A stretch of DNA of 64,000 nucleotides from Bradyrhizobium sp. U87765 SZCCT0048 (GTDB lineage Bacteria; Pseudomonadota; Alphaproteobacteria; Rhizobiales; Xanthobacteraceae). The translations under genes and the position numbers were made by a program. The DNA lies in assembly GCF_018131225.1 (NCBI RefSeq), contig NZ_JAFCMM010000005.1, positions 558,001 through 622,000 of the forward strand, written 5' to 3'. Positions 35,325 through 44,021 of this stretch are shown piece after piece (position 1 is the stretch's first letter; every line of letters starts with the position of its first letter). The notes below the pieces were generated by a model that was given only the letters and a program-made list of their open reading frames with translations, did not search any database and was not told the origin of the DNA.

Positions 35325-35353
35325 TATCCGGTCCGATCTCTCACTGGGCGGGC

Positions 35354-35875
35354 ATGACACTCACGATCGACAAGGCCCCGGCGATGCCGGCGGTGATCCG
35401 GCGGCTGGTCGCCGCCGACGCGCAGGACTATCGCACCATCCGCCTTGCGGCGCTGGCGCGCGATCCCGATGCGTTCGGCTCGGTCTATGATATCGAGGTG
35501 GCGCGGCCGCTGTCGGCGTTCGCCGAGCGGCTGGCGAGCTCGACGGTGTTCGGCGCGTTTCTCGGCGAACGCATTGTTGGCATGGCCGGCTTCAAGACCG
35601 AGAGCGGTCCGAAGGACTGCCACAAGGCGTTCGTGTGGGGGCTCTATGTGCGCCCGTCGGCGCGCGGGCAGGGCGTCGCGGCGGCGCTGATGGCGGCGCT
35701 GATCGCCGAGGCGCGGCTGTCGGTCGAGCAACTCACGCTCGCGGTGGTCGAAGGCAACGCCGCCGCGATCGCGCTCTATCGCCGCTTCGGCTTTGCCGCC
35801 TACGGCGTCGAGCCGCGCGCGCTCAAGACCGAGACCGGCTATCGCAACGAAGTGCTGATGGCGCGGGTGCTGTGA
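35354..35875 (+). CDS. GNAT-family N-acetyltransferase
   Basis: 173 residues. Acetyl-CoA-binding motif A is VWGLYVRPSARGQGVAAALM (pattern Q/RxxGxA), preceded by the beta-strand IVGMAGFKT and followed by LAVVEGNAAAIALYRRFGFA, the usual motif B. It resembles RimI-type acetyltransferases acting on small amines or protein N-termini. The start at 35354 is on an ATG after the tandem repeat. A truncated relative lies at 47341-47550, downstream of the next gene cluster. Confidence 0.88.
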   Translation: MTLTIDKAPAMPAVIRRLVAADAQDYRTIRLAALARDPDAFGSVYDIEVARPLSAFAERLASSTVFGAFLGERIVGMAGFKTESGPKDCHKAFVWGLYVRPSARGQGVAAALMAALIAEARLSVEQLTLAVVEGNAAAIALYRRFGFAAYGVEPRALKTETGYRNEVLMARVL

Positions 35876-35953
35876 CTGCGCTTTCCGCCGCTCCCTGCGG
35901 CGACGGGGCTTGTCCCTGCCATCGTGTTTGCTCGGCCTGACTCCTCTCTCGTC

Positions 35954-36856
35954 CTAAGCCGCCGCGTCCAGCATCATGGCCTTGAGCATTTCGGCAAGCA
36001 CGCTCGCCAGCGCGCCGATGCCGCGCTCATGGCCGATCAGCATCAAGGTTTGCGCCTCCTGCGCGAGCTCGCGCACCGGTACGTAGACGAGGCGTCCGGC
36101 GCGCCGCTCGAACTCGATGTCGAACGGGGTGAGGAAGGTGATGCCGTTGTCGAGGATGGCGGCGTGGCGCATGATCTCGATGGCGTTGGTCTCGATGATC
36201 GGCATCGGCTCGAGCGATACCTTGGCGAACGCCGTGTCGAGATAGGGCCGGATCGCGGTCGAGCCGTCGGCGACCACCAGCGGATAGTCGATGCAGTCGC
36301 TGAGCCGCACCTGGCTGCGCTTGGCCAGCGGATGGTTTGGCGCCATCACCGCGCCGAGGCGGCCGGCGGCGCGCGCCAGCACCTTGAGCTGGCTGTTGCG
36401 GCTGAAGTCGAAGCCGATGCCGAGATCGGCCTCGCCGCTCGCCACCGCGGCCTGGATGTCCTCGCCGGTGGTCAGCAGCGTCAGATAGAGCCGCACCCGC
36501 GGATTGGTCTGGCGGAACTGCTTGACCGTGCCGGGCACGAGGTTGGACGCGAGGCCGCTCATCATCGCCACCGTGATCTCGCCGCGGCGCAGGCCCTTGA
36601 GTTCCTCGATCTTGGCCTGCGCGCGCGTCAGGTCCTTCATGGTGTGGCGGATGTGGTTGATCAGCACCTCGCCGGCGGCGGTGAGCAGCAGCTTGCGCGG
36701 CAGGCGCTGGAAGATCGGCGTGCCGAGATCGGTCTCCAGCGCCAGGATCTGGCGGCTGATGGCGGAGGCGGCGACGTTGAGATGGCTGGCGGCCTTGCGG
36801 ATCGACCCGGTCCGGGCGACCTCGTCCACATAGGTCAGCAGGCGGCTGTGCAGCAT
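35954..36856 (-). CDS. LysR-family regulator of the N-compound catabolic island
   Basis: 300 residues. Winged HTH (MLHSRLLTYVDEVARTGSIR, then LNVAASAISRQILALETDLG) and effector domain from residue 92 (GEITVAMMSGLASNLVPGTV). It stands divergent from the cupin/cysteine hydrolase genes, and the shared T-N11-A-type palindrome GTTGCC-N5-GGCAAC at 36893 lies between them. The same element recurs at 38416 and 42999, which makes this the likely activator of the whole island. The ATG at 36856 is chosen because the HTH begins immediately after it. Confidence 0.9.
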   Translation of the reverse strand: MLHSRLLTYVDEVARTGSIRKAASHLNVAASAISRQILALETDLGTPIFQRLPRKLLLTAAGEVLINHIRHTMKDLTRAQAKIEELKGLRRGEITVAMMSGLASNLVPGTVKQFRQTNPRVRLYLTLLTTGEDIQAAVASGEADLGIGFDFSRNSQLKVLARAAGRLGAVMAPNHPLAKRSQVRLSDCIDYPLVVADGSTAIRPYLDTAFAKVSLEPMPIIETNAIEIMRHAAILDNGITFLTPFDIEFERRAGRLVYVPVRELAQEAQTLMLIGHERGIGALASVLAEMLKAMMLDAAA

Positions 36857-36892
36857 GGGTGGGCTCCGGTGGCTCCGCTCCGGCGGGCTCGG

Positions 36893-36940
36893 GGCCGTTG
36901 CCGGAAAGGCAACGGCCGGGGCGAAATAAAGCGCTTTTAT
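36893..36940 (+). promoter_or_regulatory. LysR target element 1 (upstream of the cupin gene)
   Basis: 10-bp arms GGCCGTTGCC (36893-36902) and GGCAACGGCC (36908-36917) around GGAAA. A block CGAAATAAAGCGCTTTT starts nine bases beyond the inner GGCAAC-G and includes AAAGCGCTTT (36928-36937). Spacing and sequence match elements 2 and 3. Confidence 0.85.
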
Positions 36941-37047
36941 GCAAGGCTCGGGCCATGCTGAATCGGGCCGGCAGGGCGTGGCGGCGTGCCGCCAGCGCCC
37001 CGCATCGCCGTCGGCCGGGGCCGGGGGATATTGAGGAGAGCCGTGCC

Positions 37048-37470
37048 ATGGCATTCGCCGTCGAGGACCTCACGCATGCGAAGGCGTTCCGCATCTCGCC
37101 GGGGGACACCAACTATTTCGTGATGCTGTTCGACCGGGAAACCGACGGCATCGACAACATCTTCGTCATCGAGATCTTCCGGCCGGGGGGCGCCACCCCG
37201 CCGAACGAGCATGCAGGGGCCCACGAGTTCTTCCATGTGCTGCATGGCGAGGGCATCGCGCGCTGCGACGGCGTGGCGCGGCCGATCCGCAGGGGCGACT
37301 CGCTGCTGCTGCATCCCGGGTCCGAGCATGTCATCGAGAACACAGGGGCCGGCAAGCTCTACACGCTGACGGTGATGACGCCGAACGAAGGCTTTGCCGA
37401 GCTGATCCGCAGCGGCGAGGCGGTCGCGCTCGAAGCGGACGACATCGCGGTGCTGCGGGGCCTGGCATGA
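37048..37470 (+). CDS. Cupin-domain protein of the catabolic island
   Basis: 140 residues, a single cupin barrel. Motif 1 is PPNEHAGAHEFFHVLHGEGI (His, His, Glu-like spacing) and motif 2 LHPGSEHVIEN with a His. It may be a dioxygenase, isomerase or ligand sensor in the pathway. The following cysteine hydrolase gene overlaps its stop codon by four bases (ATGA), so the two are translated together. GAGGAG precedes the ATG at a slightly long distance. Confidence 0.82.
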   Translation: MAFAVEDLTHAKAFRISPGDTNYFVMLFDRETDGIDNIFVIEIFRPGGATPPNEHAGAHEFFHVLHGEGIARCDGVARPIRRGDSLLLHPGSEHVIENTGAGKLYTLTVMTPNEGFAELIRSGEAVALEADDIAVLRGLA

Positions 37471-38261
37471 CGGCGTCGCCCGCAGCCGTCGTCGCCGACG
37501 ACTTGAGGCCGCTCGGGCCGAGCGCCCGCAACCGCTGGGCGGTGTCGGCGACGCAGGCCAACCTGCTGCGGCCGGCAATCGAGCCTCGCCCGGTCACGGT
37601 CGCCGCAGGCGGCAAGCAGGTGACGCTCGATCTCGCCCGCACCGCGATCGTCGTCATCGATATGCAGAACGATTTCTGTCATCCCGGCGGCTGGCTCAGC
37701 CATATCGGCGTCGACGTCGCGCCGGCGCGAGCACCGATCGCACCGCTGCAGCGGCTGCTGCCATGGCTGCGCCGGCGCGAGGTGCCGGTGATCTGGCTGA
37801 ACTGGGGCAACCGGCCGGACCGGCTCAACCTCAGTCCGGCGCTGCTGCATGTCTACAATCCCTCCGGCGCGGGCGTCGGCCTCGGCGACGCGCTGCCGGG
37901 CTCGGGCGCCCGGGTGCTGGAGCGCGGCAGCTGGTCGGCGGCGATCGTCGACGAATTGCCGGTGGCTCCCGGCGACATCCATATCGCCAAGTACCGCATG
38001 TCCGGCTTCCAGGATACCGAGCTCGACAGCGTCCTGCGCAACCTCGGCCTCACCACGCTGCTGTTCGCCGGCGTCAATGCCGACCAGTGCGTGCTGTGCA
38101 CCCTGCAGGATGCCAATTTCCGCGGCTACGACTGCCTGCTGCTGCGCGATTGCACCGCGACCACCTCGCCGGACTACTGCATGGCGGCGACGGTCTACAA
38201 CGTCAACCAGTGCTTCGGCTTCGTGCTGGAATCCGCTGACCTGATCGCGGCCGGCGGATAG
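37467..38261 (+). CDS. Cysteine hydrolase, isochorismatase family
   Basis: 264 residues. Catalytic Asp in VVIDMQNDFCHPGGW, Lys in HIAKYRMSGF and the nucleophilic Cys in FAGVNADQCVLCTLQDANFR. The triad Asp-Lys-Cys is that of isochorismatase-like hydrolases such as RutB, biuret hydrolase and nicotinamidase, which cleave C-N amide bonds. An N-terminal extension of about 40 residues carries LGPSARNRWAVSATQANLLR. In context it could split an N-carbamoyl or biuret-like breakdown product (inference). Confidence 0.9.
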   Translation: MTASPAAVVADDLRPLGPSARNRWAVSATQANLLRPAIEPRPVTVAAGGKQVTLDLARTAIVVIDMQNDFCHPGGWLSHIGVDVAPARAPIAPLQRLLPWLRRREVPVIWLNWGNRPDRLNLSPALLHVYNPSGAGVGLGDALPGSGARVLERGSWSAAIVDELPVAPGDIHIAKYRMSGFQDTELDSVLRNLGLTTLLFAGVNADQCVLCTLQDANFRGYDCLLLRDCTATTSPDYCMAATVYNVNQCFGFVLESADLIAAGG

Positions 38262-38415
38262 CCCCGCGCGGCCAGGCCGTCCGCGCCTCACGCCCGGCGT
38301 ACGCAGGGCCGCCGATACCCGCTCATCGGACCGCCGCCGCTTTTGTTATCAGCATCTGCCCAAGGACCGGTCAGGGCCCGTGCCTTGCGTCCGCGCGCAT
38401 CCGCGCACCGCGCCG

Positions 38416-38460
38416 GCGTTGCCGCAAAGGCAACGCATCTCTCGAAACAAAATGCTTTTC
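38416..38460 (+). promoter_or_regulatory. LysR target element 2 (upstream of the binding-protein gene)
   Basis: Arms GCGTTGCC (38416-38423) and GGCAACGC (38429-38436) around GCAAA, followed by CGAAACAAAATGCTTTT at the same distance as in element 1. It lies about 65-110 bases before the GTG start of the SBP gene. Confidence 0.85.
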
Positions 38461-38526
38461 CGATCACAGCGACGCCGTCATCGTCGCAGGCGCCGGGACA
38501 CGATCAGCTTGTCAAATGAGGTCGCC

Positions 38527-39513
38527 GTGAACTTCCTGTCGCGCTCAATCGCCGTCGCCGGTCTCGCCGCCGCCTGGGGCCTCGCATCGCTCGCCTCCGC
38601 CACGGCGGCGGAGAAGGTGACGTTCCTCACCAGCTGGTTCGCCCAGGCCGAGCATGGCGGCTTCTACCAGGCGAAGGCCACCGGCCTCTACGACAAGGCC
38701 GGACTCGACGTCACCATCAAGATGGGCGGTCCGCAGGTCAACGGTTCGCAGCTGCTGCTCGCCGGGGAGACCGATTTCCTGATGGGCTACGACATCCAGG
38801 TGCTGAAGGGGCGCGAGCAGGGCCTGCCGCTGGTGACGGTGGCGTCCTCGTTCCAGTTCGACCCGCAGGGCATCATGGCCCATGACGATGTGCCCGACCT
38901 CGCCGCGCTCAAAGGCAAGCCGATCCTGATCGCCGGCTCGTCGCGCACCACGTTCTGGCCGTGGCTCAAGGCCAGGTACGGCTTCACCGACGACCAGATC
39001 CGTCCCTACACTTTCAACCTGCAGCCGTTCTTCGCTGATCCCGCCGCCTCGCAGCAGGCGTACCTGTCGTCCGAGCCGTTCGCCGCCCAGCAGCAGGGCG
39101 TCAAGGTGAAGTTCTTCCTGTTCGCCGACGGCGGCTATCCGCCCTATGGCGCGGCGATCGTCACCACCGACAAGATGGTGGCGGAGAAGCCGGACGTGGT
39201 GGCGCGTTTCGTCAAGGCGTCGCTCGAGGGCTGGCGCGACTATCTGAAGAACCCAGCGCCCGGCAACGCGCTGATCAAGGTCGACAATCCGAAGATGACC
39301 GATGCGCAGATCGCATTCGCGATCGAGAAGCTGAAGGAGACCAAGGCGCTCGACGGCGGCGATGCGGCGGCCGGCGGCATCGGCATCATGACCGGAACGC
39401 GCTGGAAGGCGACTTACGACTTCCTGGTCGCGGCCGGCCTGCTCGATGCCAAGACCGACTGGCAGAAGGCGTTCACCGACCGCTTCGTCAAGGATCTCAA
39501 GATCGCGTTCTGA
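38527..39513 (+). CDS. ABC transporter substrate-binding protein, NMT1/THI5-like
   Basis: 328 residues with a signal peptide ending ASATAAEK. The domain is that of NMT1/THI5-like proteins (TSWFAQAEHGGFYQAKATGL, ALKGKPILIAGSSRTTFWPW), which bind pyrimidine precursors, nitrate, sulfonates or other small organic anions. The GTG start at 38527 has GAGGT five bases upstream. Paired with the ATPase and permease at 43158-44818, which have no binding protein of their own, to form one importer. Cognate target of the LysR element at 38416. Confidence 0.88.
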   Translation: MNFLSRSIAVAGLAAAWGLASLASATAAEKVTFLTSWFAQAEHGGFYQAKATGLYDKAGLDVTIKMGGPQVNGSQLLLAGETDFLMGYDIQVLKGREQGLPLVTVASSFQFDPQGIMAHDDVPDLAALKGKPILIAGSSRTTFWPWLKARYGFTDDQIRPYTFNLQPFFADPAASQQAYLSSEPFAAQQQGVKVKFFLFADGGYPPYGAAIVTTDKMVAEKPDVVARFVKASLEGWRDYLKNPAPGNALIKVDNPKMTDAQIAFAIEKLKETKALDGGDAAAGGIGIMTGTRWKATYDFLVAAGLLDAKTDWQKAFTDRFVKDLKIAF

Positions 39514-39515
39514 CC

Positions 39516-40877
39516 ATGACCGTGATGGATGACCTGTCGCCGCACCGGCTGGACACGTTGATCGCCGATCTCGGCGACATGCCGGTCATCACCGATCCCA
39601 CGATCGTGCGCCGCCGCTCACGCGACTTCTTCTGGTACAGCCCGCTCCTCAACGAGGCGCTGAACGGCAAGGCGGCCGACCTGATCGTGGCGCCGCGCGA
39701 CGAGGCCGAGGTGATCCGCGTCGCGGCGGCCTGCGCGCGCCACCGCGTGCCGCTGACCGTGCGCGCCGGCGGCACCGGCAACTACGGCCAGGCGGTGCCG
39801 CTCCAGGGCGGCGTGCTCCTCGACATCACCGCGCTGAACGCCATCGCGTGGATCCGGCCAGGCCTCATCCGGGTCGGCGCCGGCGCCCGGATGAACGCCA
39901 TCGATGCAGCGACGCAGCCGACGGGATGGGAGCTACGCATGCATCCCTCCACCAAGCGCACCGCGACCATCGGCGGCTTCGTCGCCGGCGGCTCGGGCGG
40001 CGTCGGCTCGGTGACCTATGGTGGTCTGCGCGAGCGCGGCAACATCATCGCCGCGCGCATCGTCACGCTCGAGCCGGAGCCGCGGGTCATCGAGCTGCGC
40101 GGCGACGCGGCGCAGAAGATCAACCGTGCCTACGGCACCACGGGCATCATCACCGCGCTGGAGATGCCGCTGGCGCCGGCGTGGCGCTGGATCGACGTGG
40201 TGGTGGCGTTCGACGATTTCCTCGCCGCGGCGGCGTTCGGTCATGAGGCGGCGCGTGCCGACGGCATCGTCAAGAAGCTGCTCTCGCCGGTGACCTGGCC
40301 GCTGCCGTCGTATTTCGGCGCCCTGAAACCCGCATGTCCCGAGGGCAAGAGCGTCCTGCTCGCGATGATCGCTGAGCCGTCGCTGGAGAGCTTCAAGGCG
40401 CTGCTCGGCGGCCGCGGCACCATCACGCTGGAGACGCCGACCGACGAGACGCCGGGCAAGGTGCCGCTCTACGAATACACCTGGAACCACACCACGCTGC
40501 AGGTGCTCAAGAGCGACCGCTCGGTGACCTACCTGCAGTGCCTCTATCCGCACGACCGCCTGCTGGACAAGGTGGCGGAGATGCGCCGGCTGTTTCCTGA
40601 CGAAGTGTTGCAGCATCTCGAATTCATCCGCTTCAACGGCGATGTCACCTGCAGCGGACTGCCGGTGGTGCGCTATCGCGATCCGCAACGGCTCGACGAG
40701 ATCATCCGCCTGCACGAGGCGAACGGCGTCTACATCGCCAATCCCCATGTCTATACGGTCGAGGATGGCAGCCGCTACAAGCGGGTCGATGTCGACCAGC
40801 TCGGCTTCAAGCAGGAGGTCGATCCGCAGGGGCTGCTCAATCCCGGCAAGATGCGCAGCTTCGTCGCCGGCGCCTGA
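39516..40877 (+). CDS. FAD-binding oxidoreductase (PCMH/GlcD type)
   Basis: 453 residues. The FAD-binding PCMH domain spans roughly residues 55-230: PLTVRAGGTGNYGQAVPLQG, GARMNAIDAATQPTGWELRM, ATIGGFVAGGSGGVGSVTYG. The substrate-binding C-terminal half ends in GLLNPGKMRSF. Such enzymes oxidise hydroxy acids, alcohols or amines; a bound flavin may deliver electrons to a quinone or O2. Two bases separate it from the stop of the SBP gene. No signal peptide, so cytoplasmic. Confidence 0.88.
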   Translation: MTVMDDLSPHRLDTLIADLGDMPVITDPTIVRRRSRDFFWYSPLLNEALNGKAADLIVAPRDEAEVIRVAAACARHRVPLTVRAGGTGNYGQAVPLQGGVLLDITALNAIAWIRPGLIRVGAGARMNAIDAATQPTGWELRMHPSTKRTATIGGFVAGGSGGVGSVTYGGLRERGNIIAARIVTLEPEPRVIELRGDAAQKINRAYGTTGIITALEMPLAPAWRWIDVVVAFDDFLAAAAFGHEAARADGIVKKLLSPVTWPLPSYFGALKPACPEGKSVLLAMIAEPSLESFKALLGGRGTITLETPTDETPGKVPLYEYTWNHTTLQVLKSDRSVTYLQCLYPHDRLLDKVAEMRRLFPDEVLQHLEFIRFNGDVTCSGLPVVRYRDPQRLDEIIRLHEANGVYIANPHVYTVEDGSRYKRVDVDQLGFKQEVDPQGLLNPGKMRSFVAGA

Positions 40878-40878
40878 C

Positions 40879-41463
40879 ATGCGCGTGCTCTATGTCTACT
40901 GCCATCCCCTCGACGACAGCTTTCATGCGGCGATCCGGCGGGAGGCGCTGGCGGGCCTCACGGAGGCTGGGCATGCGGTTGATCTGCTCGATCTCTATGC
41001 CGAGGGCTTCGACCCGGTGCTGACCGCCGAGCGGCGGCGCGGCTACCACGATCCCATCCGCAATCGCGCCGAGAACCAGGCGCATGTCGACCGCCTGATG
41101 GCGGCGCAGGCGCTGGTCGTGCAGTTTCCGACCTGGTCGTTCGGCCCGCCCGCCATGCTCAAGGGTTGGTTCGACCGCATGTTCGGGCCTGGCATCGCCA
41201 TGGACCTGTCCGATCCGGCGCATGTCAAGCCGCTCCTGACCCACCTGCGACGCATCGCCGGCATCTCGACCTACGGCCGGCCGCGCTGGAAAGCCATCGC
41301 CATGGCCGATCCGCCGCGCAAGATCGTCAAGCGCTACCTGCCATGGTTCACCGGCTTCCGGGCGCGGGCGCGCTACCTCGCGCTCTACCACATGAACGTC
41401 GCCACCTCCGCGCAACGCACGCGCTTCCTCGGCCGCGTGCGGCGCGAGATGGCGAGGTTGTGA
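40879..41463 (+). CDS. NAD(P)H-dependent flavodoxin-fold oxidoreductase (NQO1/MdaB-like)
   Basis: 194 residues. MRVLYVYCHPLDDSFHAAIR and VVQFPTWSFGPPAMLKGWFD are the FMN/FAD phosphate and isoalloxazine-binding parts of the flavodoxin_2 family. It reduces quinones, nitro or azo compounds with NAD(P)H. Its ATG starts one base after the stop of the FAD oxidoreductase gene, so the two are one transcript. It might supply electrons for the Rieske oxygenase, though such a role for this fold is not established. Confidence 0.87.
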   Translation: MRVLYVYCHPLDDSFHAAIRREALAGLTEAGHAVDLLDLYAEGFDPVLTAERRRGYHDPIRNRAENQAHVDRLMAAQALVVQFPTWSFGPPAMLKGWFDRMFGPGIAMDLSDPAHVKPLLTHLRRIAGISTYGRPRWKAIAMADPPRKIVKRYLPWFTGFRARARYLALYHMNVATSAQRTRFLGRVRREMARL

Positions 41464-41492
41464 GGCAGATTGAGAATGAGTCTCCGCATCCT

Positions 41493-41602
41493 CAGCGTCA
41501 TCACCGGGCCGACGCGCAGCGTCGAGACCCGGTGATCCAGCTTCAAAAGCACATGTCGAGTGGTGAACAAGCTGGATTGCCGGGGCAAGCCCGGCAATGA
41601 CG
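41493..41602. repeat. Dispersed intergenic palindromic repeat, copy C
   Basis: Closest in structure to the copy at 9198, with an intact GCCGGGGCAAGCCCGGC end. It separates convergent genes inside the catabolic island (NQO1-like gene on the plus strand, creatininase gene on the minus strand). A second short element CGGGCAATGACGCAGTGGGA follows at 41652. Confidence 0.85.
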
Positions 41603-41740
41603 AGTGGGTGTGGTGTGCGCTGAGAATGAGCCGGACGGCCCTGGATCAAGTCGGGCAATGACGCAGTGGGAATGCAGCGCCGCGGAAAAAGTCGGATAGC
41701 TCCAAACTGGGACAGTCGCGGCCATGATGCACGCCTCGCC

Positions 41741-42535
41741 TCACTCTGGCAGCTTCGCCGCCTTGACGTCGGCGAGCAGCCTGATGAATTCGTCCGCCGC
41801 GTGCTCGGCGGTGCGGCGGCCCTTGTCGGCGGTGGCCTTGTGGGCTTCGCCGACCGCGCCCTCGGGATTGAGGTCGCCGGCGATCCAGGCATAGGCGGAG
41901 AGGCCGGTCGGCCGCAGATGGGCGAACGTCGCCTCGTCCTGCTCTGCGACCGAGGGAAAATCCTTCGCGCTGGCCATGTCGACGAGCTCGGGGCGGAAGT
42001 GCAGCATCAGCGACGTCTCGACGTCGCCGCCATGGATGCCGAACTTCAACTCGCGCTCGCTGTAGAGCCCCGCCGGCTTGCCGAGGCGCGACCACGCCGC
42101 CTTGACCACCAGCATGTTGGCCTGCACGCGCAGTTCGCGCGCGACGATACCCATCACGTCCTCGTTGCCGCCGTGGGAATTGACCATGACCAGCTTGCGC
42201 ACGCCGGCGCGGGCGACCGACAGGCCAAGCTCGGTCCAGCTCTCGATCAGCGTGCGTGCGGGCAGGGTGAGCGTGCCGGGCATGCGCAGGTGCTCGTTGG
42301 ACTTGCCGACCTCCTGCACCGGCAGGATGCGGATGTCGAGATCGTCCGGCAGCCGCGCGATCAGCGTCGCCAGCATGCCGCGGTTGATCGCGGCATCGAC
42401 GCACACCGGCAGGTGCGGGCCGTGCTGCTCGATGGCCGCGATCGGCAGGATCGCGATGGTGGTGCGGGGATCGCACGCCCGGAATTCGTGCGAGGCGTAC
42501 TCGCCCCACCAGGCGCGGCGGCGCGGGGTGTCCAT
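41741..42535 (-). CDS. Creatininase-family hydrolase
   Basis: 264 residues. Metal-binding motifs of the family are clear: Glu and His in AAIEQHGPHLPVCVDA (with a following Asp), His in MVNSHGGNEDV, and Glu in IHGGDVETSLML. The family hydrolyses cyclic amides such as creatinine, and includes enzymes removing formyl groups from amino-pyrimidines. One base separates its start from the RidA stop. Divergent from the ATPase operon across LysR element 3. It may open a heterocyclic ring in the pathway. Confidence 0.9.
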   Translation of the reverse strand: MDTPRRRAWWGEYASHEFRACDPRTTIAILPIAAIEQHGPHLPVCVDAAINRGMLATLIARLPDDLDIRILPVQEVGKSNEHLRMPGTLTLPARTLIESWTELGLSVARAGVRKLVMVNSHGGNEDVMGIVARELRVQANMLVVKAAWSRLGKPAGLYSERELKFGIHGGDVETSLMLHFRPELVDMASAKDFPSVAEQDEATFAHLRPTGLSAYAWIAGDLNPEGAVGEAHKATADKGRRTAEHAADEFIRLLADVKAAKLPE

Positions 42536-42536
42536 G

Positions 42537-42935
42537 TCAATCTCCCTGTTGTGGGGGTGCGGCCGCGATCACTTCGATCTCGACCATGAATTCCGGCCGG
42601 GTGAACCCGCCGACGATCATCAGCGTCGAGGCCGGCGGCGTTCCCTGAAACTGGCGATCGCGGCAGCGCATGTAGGCGGCCATGTGGGCGCGATCGGTGA
42701 CATAGGCGTTGACGCGGATGACGTCGGCGAGCGTCATGCCGTCCTCGGCGAGAATGGCGGCGATGTTGGCGAAGCACAGCTCGGCCTGCGCCTCGCAATC
42801 CGGCGGGATGGAGTCGTCGGCCGCGATGCCGAGCTGGCCCGACACCACCGCGAGGCGGTGGCCCGCGGGCACCGCGATGCCGTGGCTGTAGCGGGCGAAA
42901 GGCGGCCTGATCGATGATGGGGACAGTGCGCGCAA
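42537..42935 (-). CDS. RidA-family (YjgF/YER057c/UK114) enamine/imine deaminase-like protein
   Basis: The core FARYSHGIAVPAGHRLAVVS and LADVIRVNAYVTDRAHMAAY, ending TLMIVGGFTRPEFMVEIEVI, is a RidA domain; the usual Arg/Glu substrate-binding tip is seen in the last part. The start is uncertain: no ATG is in frame at a suitable place, so a TTG at 42935 is used, and another TTG at 42992 would add 19 residues. Upstream of the creatininase gene and co-transcribed with it. RidA relatives hydrolyse reactive enamines or imines, a sensible step after deamination. Confidence 0.8.
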   Translation of the reverse strand: MRALSPSSIRPPFARYSHGIAVPAGHRLAVVSGQLGIAADDSIPPDCEAQAELCFANIAAILAEDGMTLADVIRVNAYVTDRAHMAAYMRCRDRQFQGTPPASTLMIVGGFTRPEFMVEIEVIAAAPPQQGD

Positions 42936-42998
42936 GACCGTCGAACCCTGCTGGATATGCGATGGCCTGCATTTGCGAGAGGCTGACGGCAAAAATCA

Positions 42999-43045
42999 AT
43001 GCGTTGCCGAAAAGGCAACGCATGCCGCGAATTAAAGTGTTTTTC
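42999..43045 (+). promoter_or_regulatory. LysR target element 3 (between RidA-creatininase and the ATPase operon)
   Basis: Arms ATGCGTTGCC (42999-43008) and GGCAACGCAT (43014-43023) around GAAAA, followed by CGAATTAAAGTGTTTTT at the same distance as in elements 1 and 2. The block points toward the ATPase gene on the plus strand. Confidence 0.85.
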
Positions 43046-43157
43046 GGCGACGCAATCGCCGTGCATTATTTTTAGAGGGCGCCGGGTTCGACGCGGCATC
43101 CGGAACGGAATTTGCTTCGCCCGGGAGATACGCATTGGACGTTTGTCGGAACACGCC

Positions 43158-44021
43158 ATGAATGCCCTGATGTCGAGCGACGCGATCGACCATGCCGCGC
43201 CGGTGTCCTCCACCGCGACCGGCGCCACCCCGCGACTGCCCGCGGTCGAGGTGCTGTCGGCCGAGAAAGTCTTCGCCAACGGCACGCGTGCGCTGGCGCC
43301 GATCGACCTCACCATCGCCGACGGCGAGTTCCTCACTCTGATCGGGCCATCCGGCTGCGGCAAGAGCACGCTGCTCAAGATGATCGCCAACCTGTTGCAG
43401 CCGTCCGACGGGCGGCTGTTGTGGTGGCGCGGTGACTTCAGCCAGGTCGGGCAGGAGGGGCGCCGCTTCGCCTTCGTGTTCCAGGAGCCGACCCTGATGC
43501 CCTGGGCGCGGGTCGACACCAATGTCCGCCTGCCGCTCGATCTCGCCGACATGCCGCGCAGCGGCGCCGAGCCTCTCGTCGCCGACGCGCTGGCGCGGGT
43601 CGGGCTGTCGGCGTTCGCCCGCCACTATCCGCGCCAGCTCTCGGGCGGCATGAAGATGCGGGTCTCGATCGCCCGTGCGCTCGCCACCCAGCCCAACCTG
43701 CTGCTGATGGACGAGCCGTTCGGCGCACTCGACGAGTTCACTCGCAACAAGCTCGACGACGACCTGGTGCGGCTGTGGTGGGAGCGCAAGCTGACCACCG
43801 TGTTCGTGACGCACTCGATCTACGAGGCCGTGTTCCTGTCGACGCGGATCGTCGTGCTGGCCGCCCATCCCGGCCGCATCTTCCGCACCATGACCATCGA
43901 CGAGCCGCAGCCGCGCGGCGAGAGCTTCCGCGACAGCCCGCGGTTTGCCGCCTACTGCCGCGAACTGTCGACCTGGCTCGCCGAAGCATCGCTGCCCGCC
44001 GCAACGGGAGGAAAGACATGA
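43158..44021 (+). CDS. ABC transporter ATP-binding protein (nitrate/sulfonate/taurine type)
   Basis: 287 residues. Walker A LIGPSGCGKST, signature LSGGMKMRVSIARAL (a Met-Lys-Met variant of the usual GGMRQR), Walker B LLLMDEPFGALDE and H-loop VTHSIYEAVFLS. The ATG at 43158 is used; a longer frame runs into LysR element 3. Overlaps the permease gene by four bases. It supplies the energy for the importer whose binding protein is encoded at 38527. Confidence 0.92.
   Translation: MNALMSSDAIDHAAPVSSTATGATPRLPAVEVLSAEKVFANGTRALAPIDLTIADGEFLTLIGPSGCGKSTLLKMIANLLQPSDGRLLWWRGDFSQVGQEGRRFAFVFQEPTLMPWARVDTNVRLPLDLADMPRSGAEPLVADALARVGLSAFARHYPRQLSGGMKMRVSIARALATQPNLLLMDEPFGALDEFTRNKLDDDLVRLWWERKLTTVFVTHSIYEAVFLSTRIVVLAAHPGRIFRTMTIDEPQPRGESFRDSPRFAAYCRELSTWLAEASLPAATGGKT

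Noticed and set aside
42361..43023. Alternative N-terminus for RidA (MQAIAYPAGFDGLARTVPII) in another frame.
   Set aside because: It would need a frameshift to reach the conserved RidA core; the in-frame TTG is simpler, although no start has a good ribosome-binding site.
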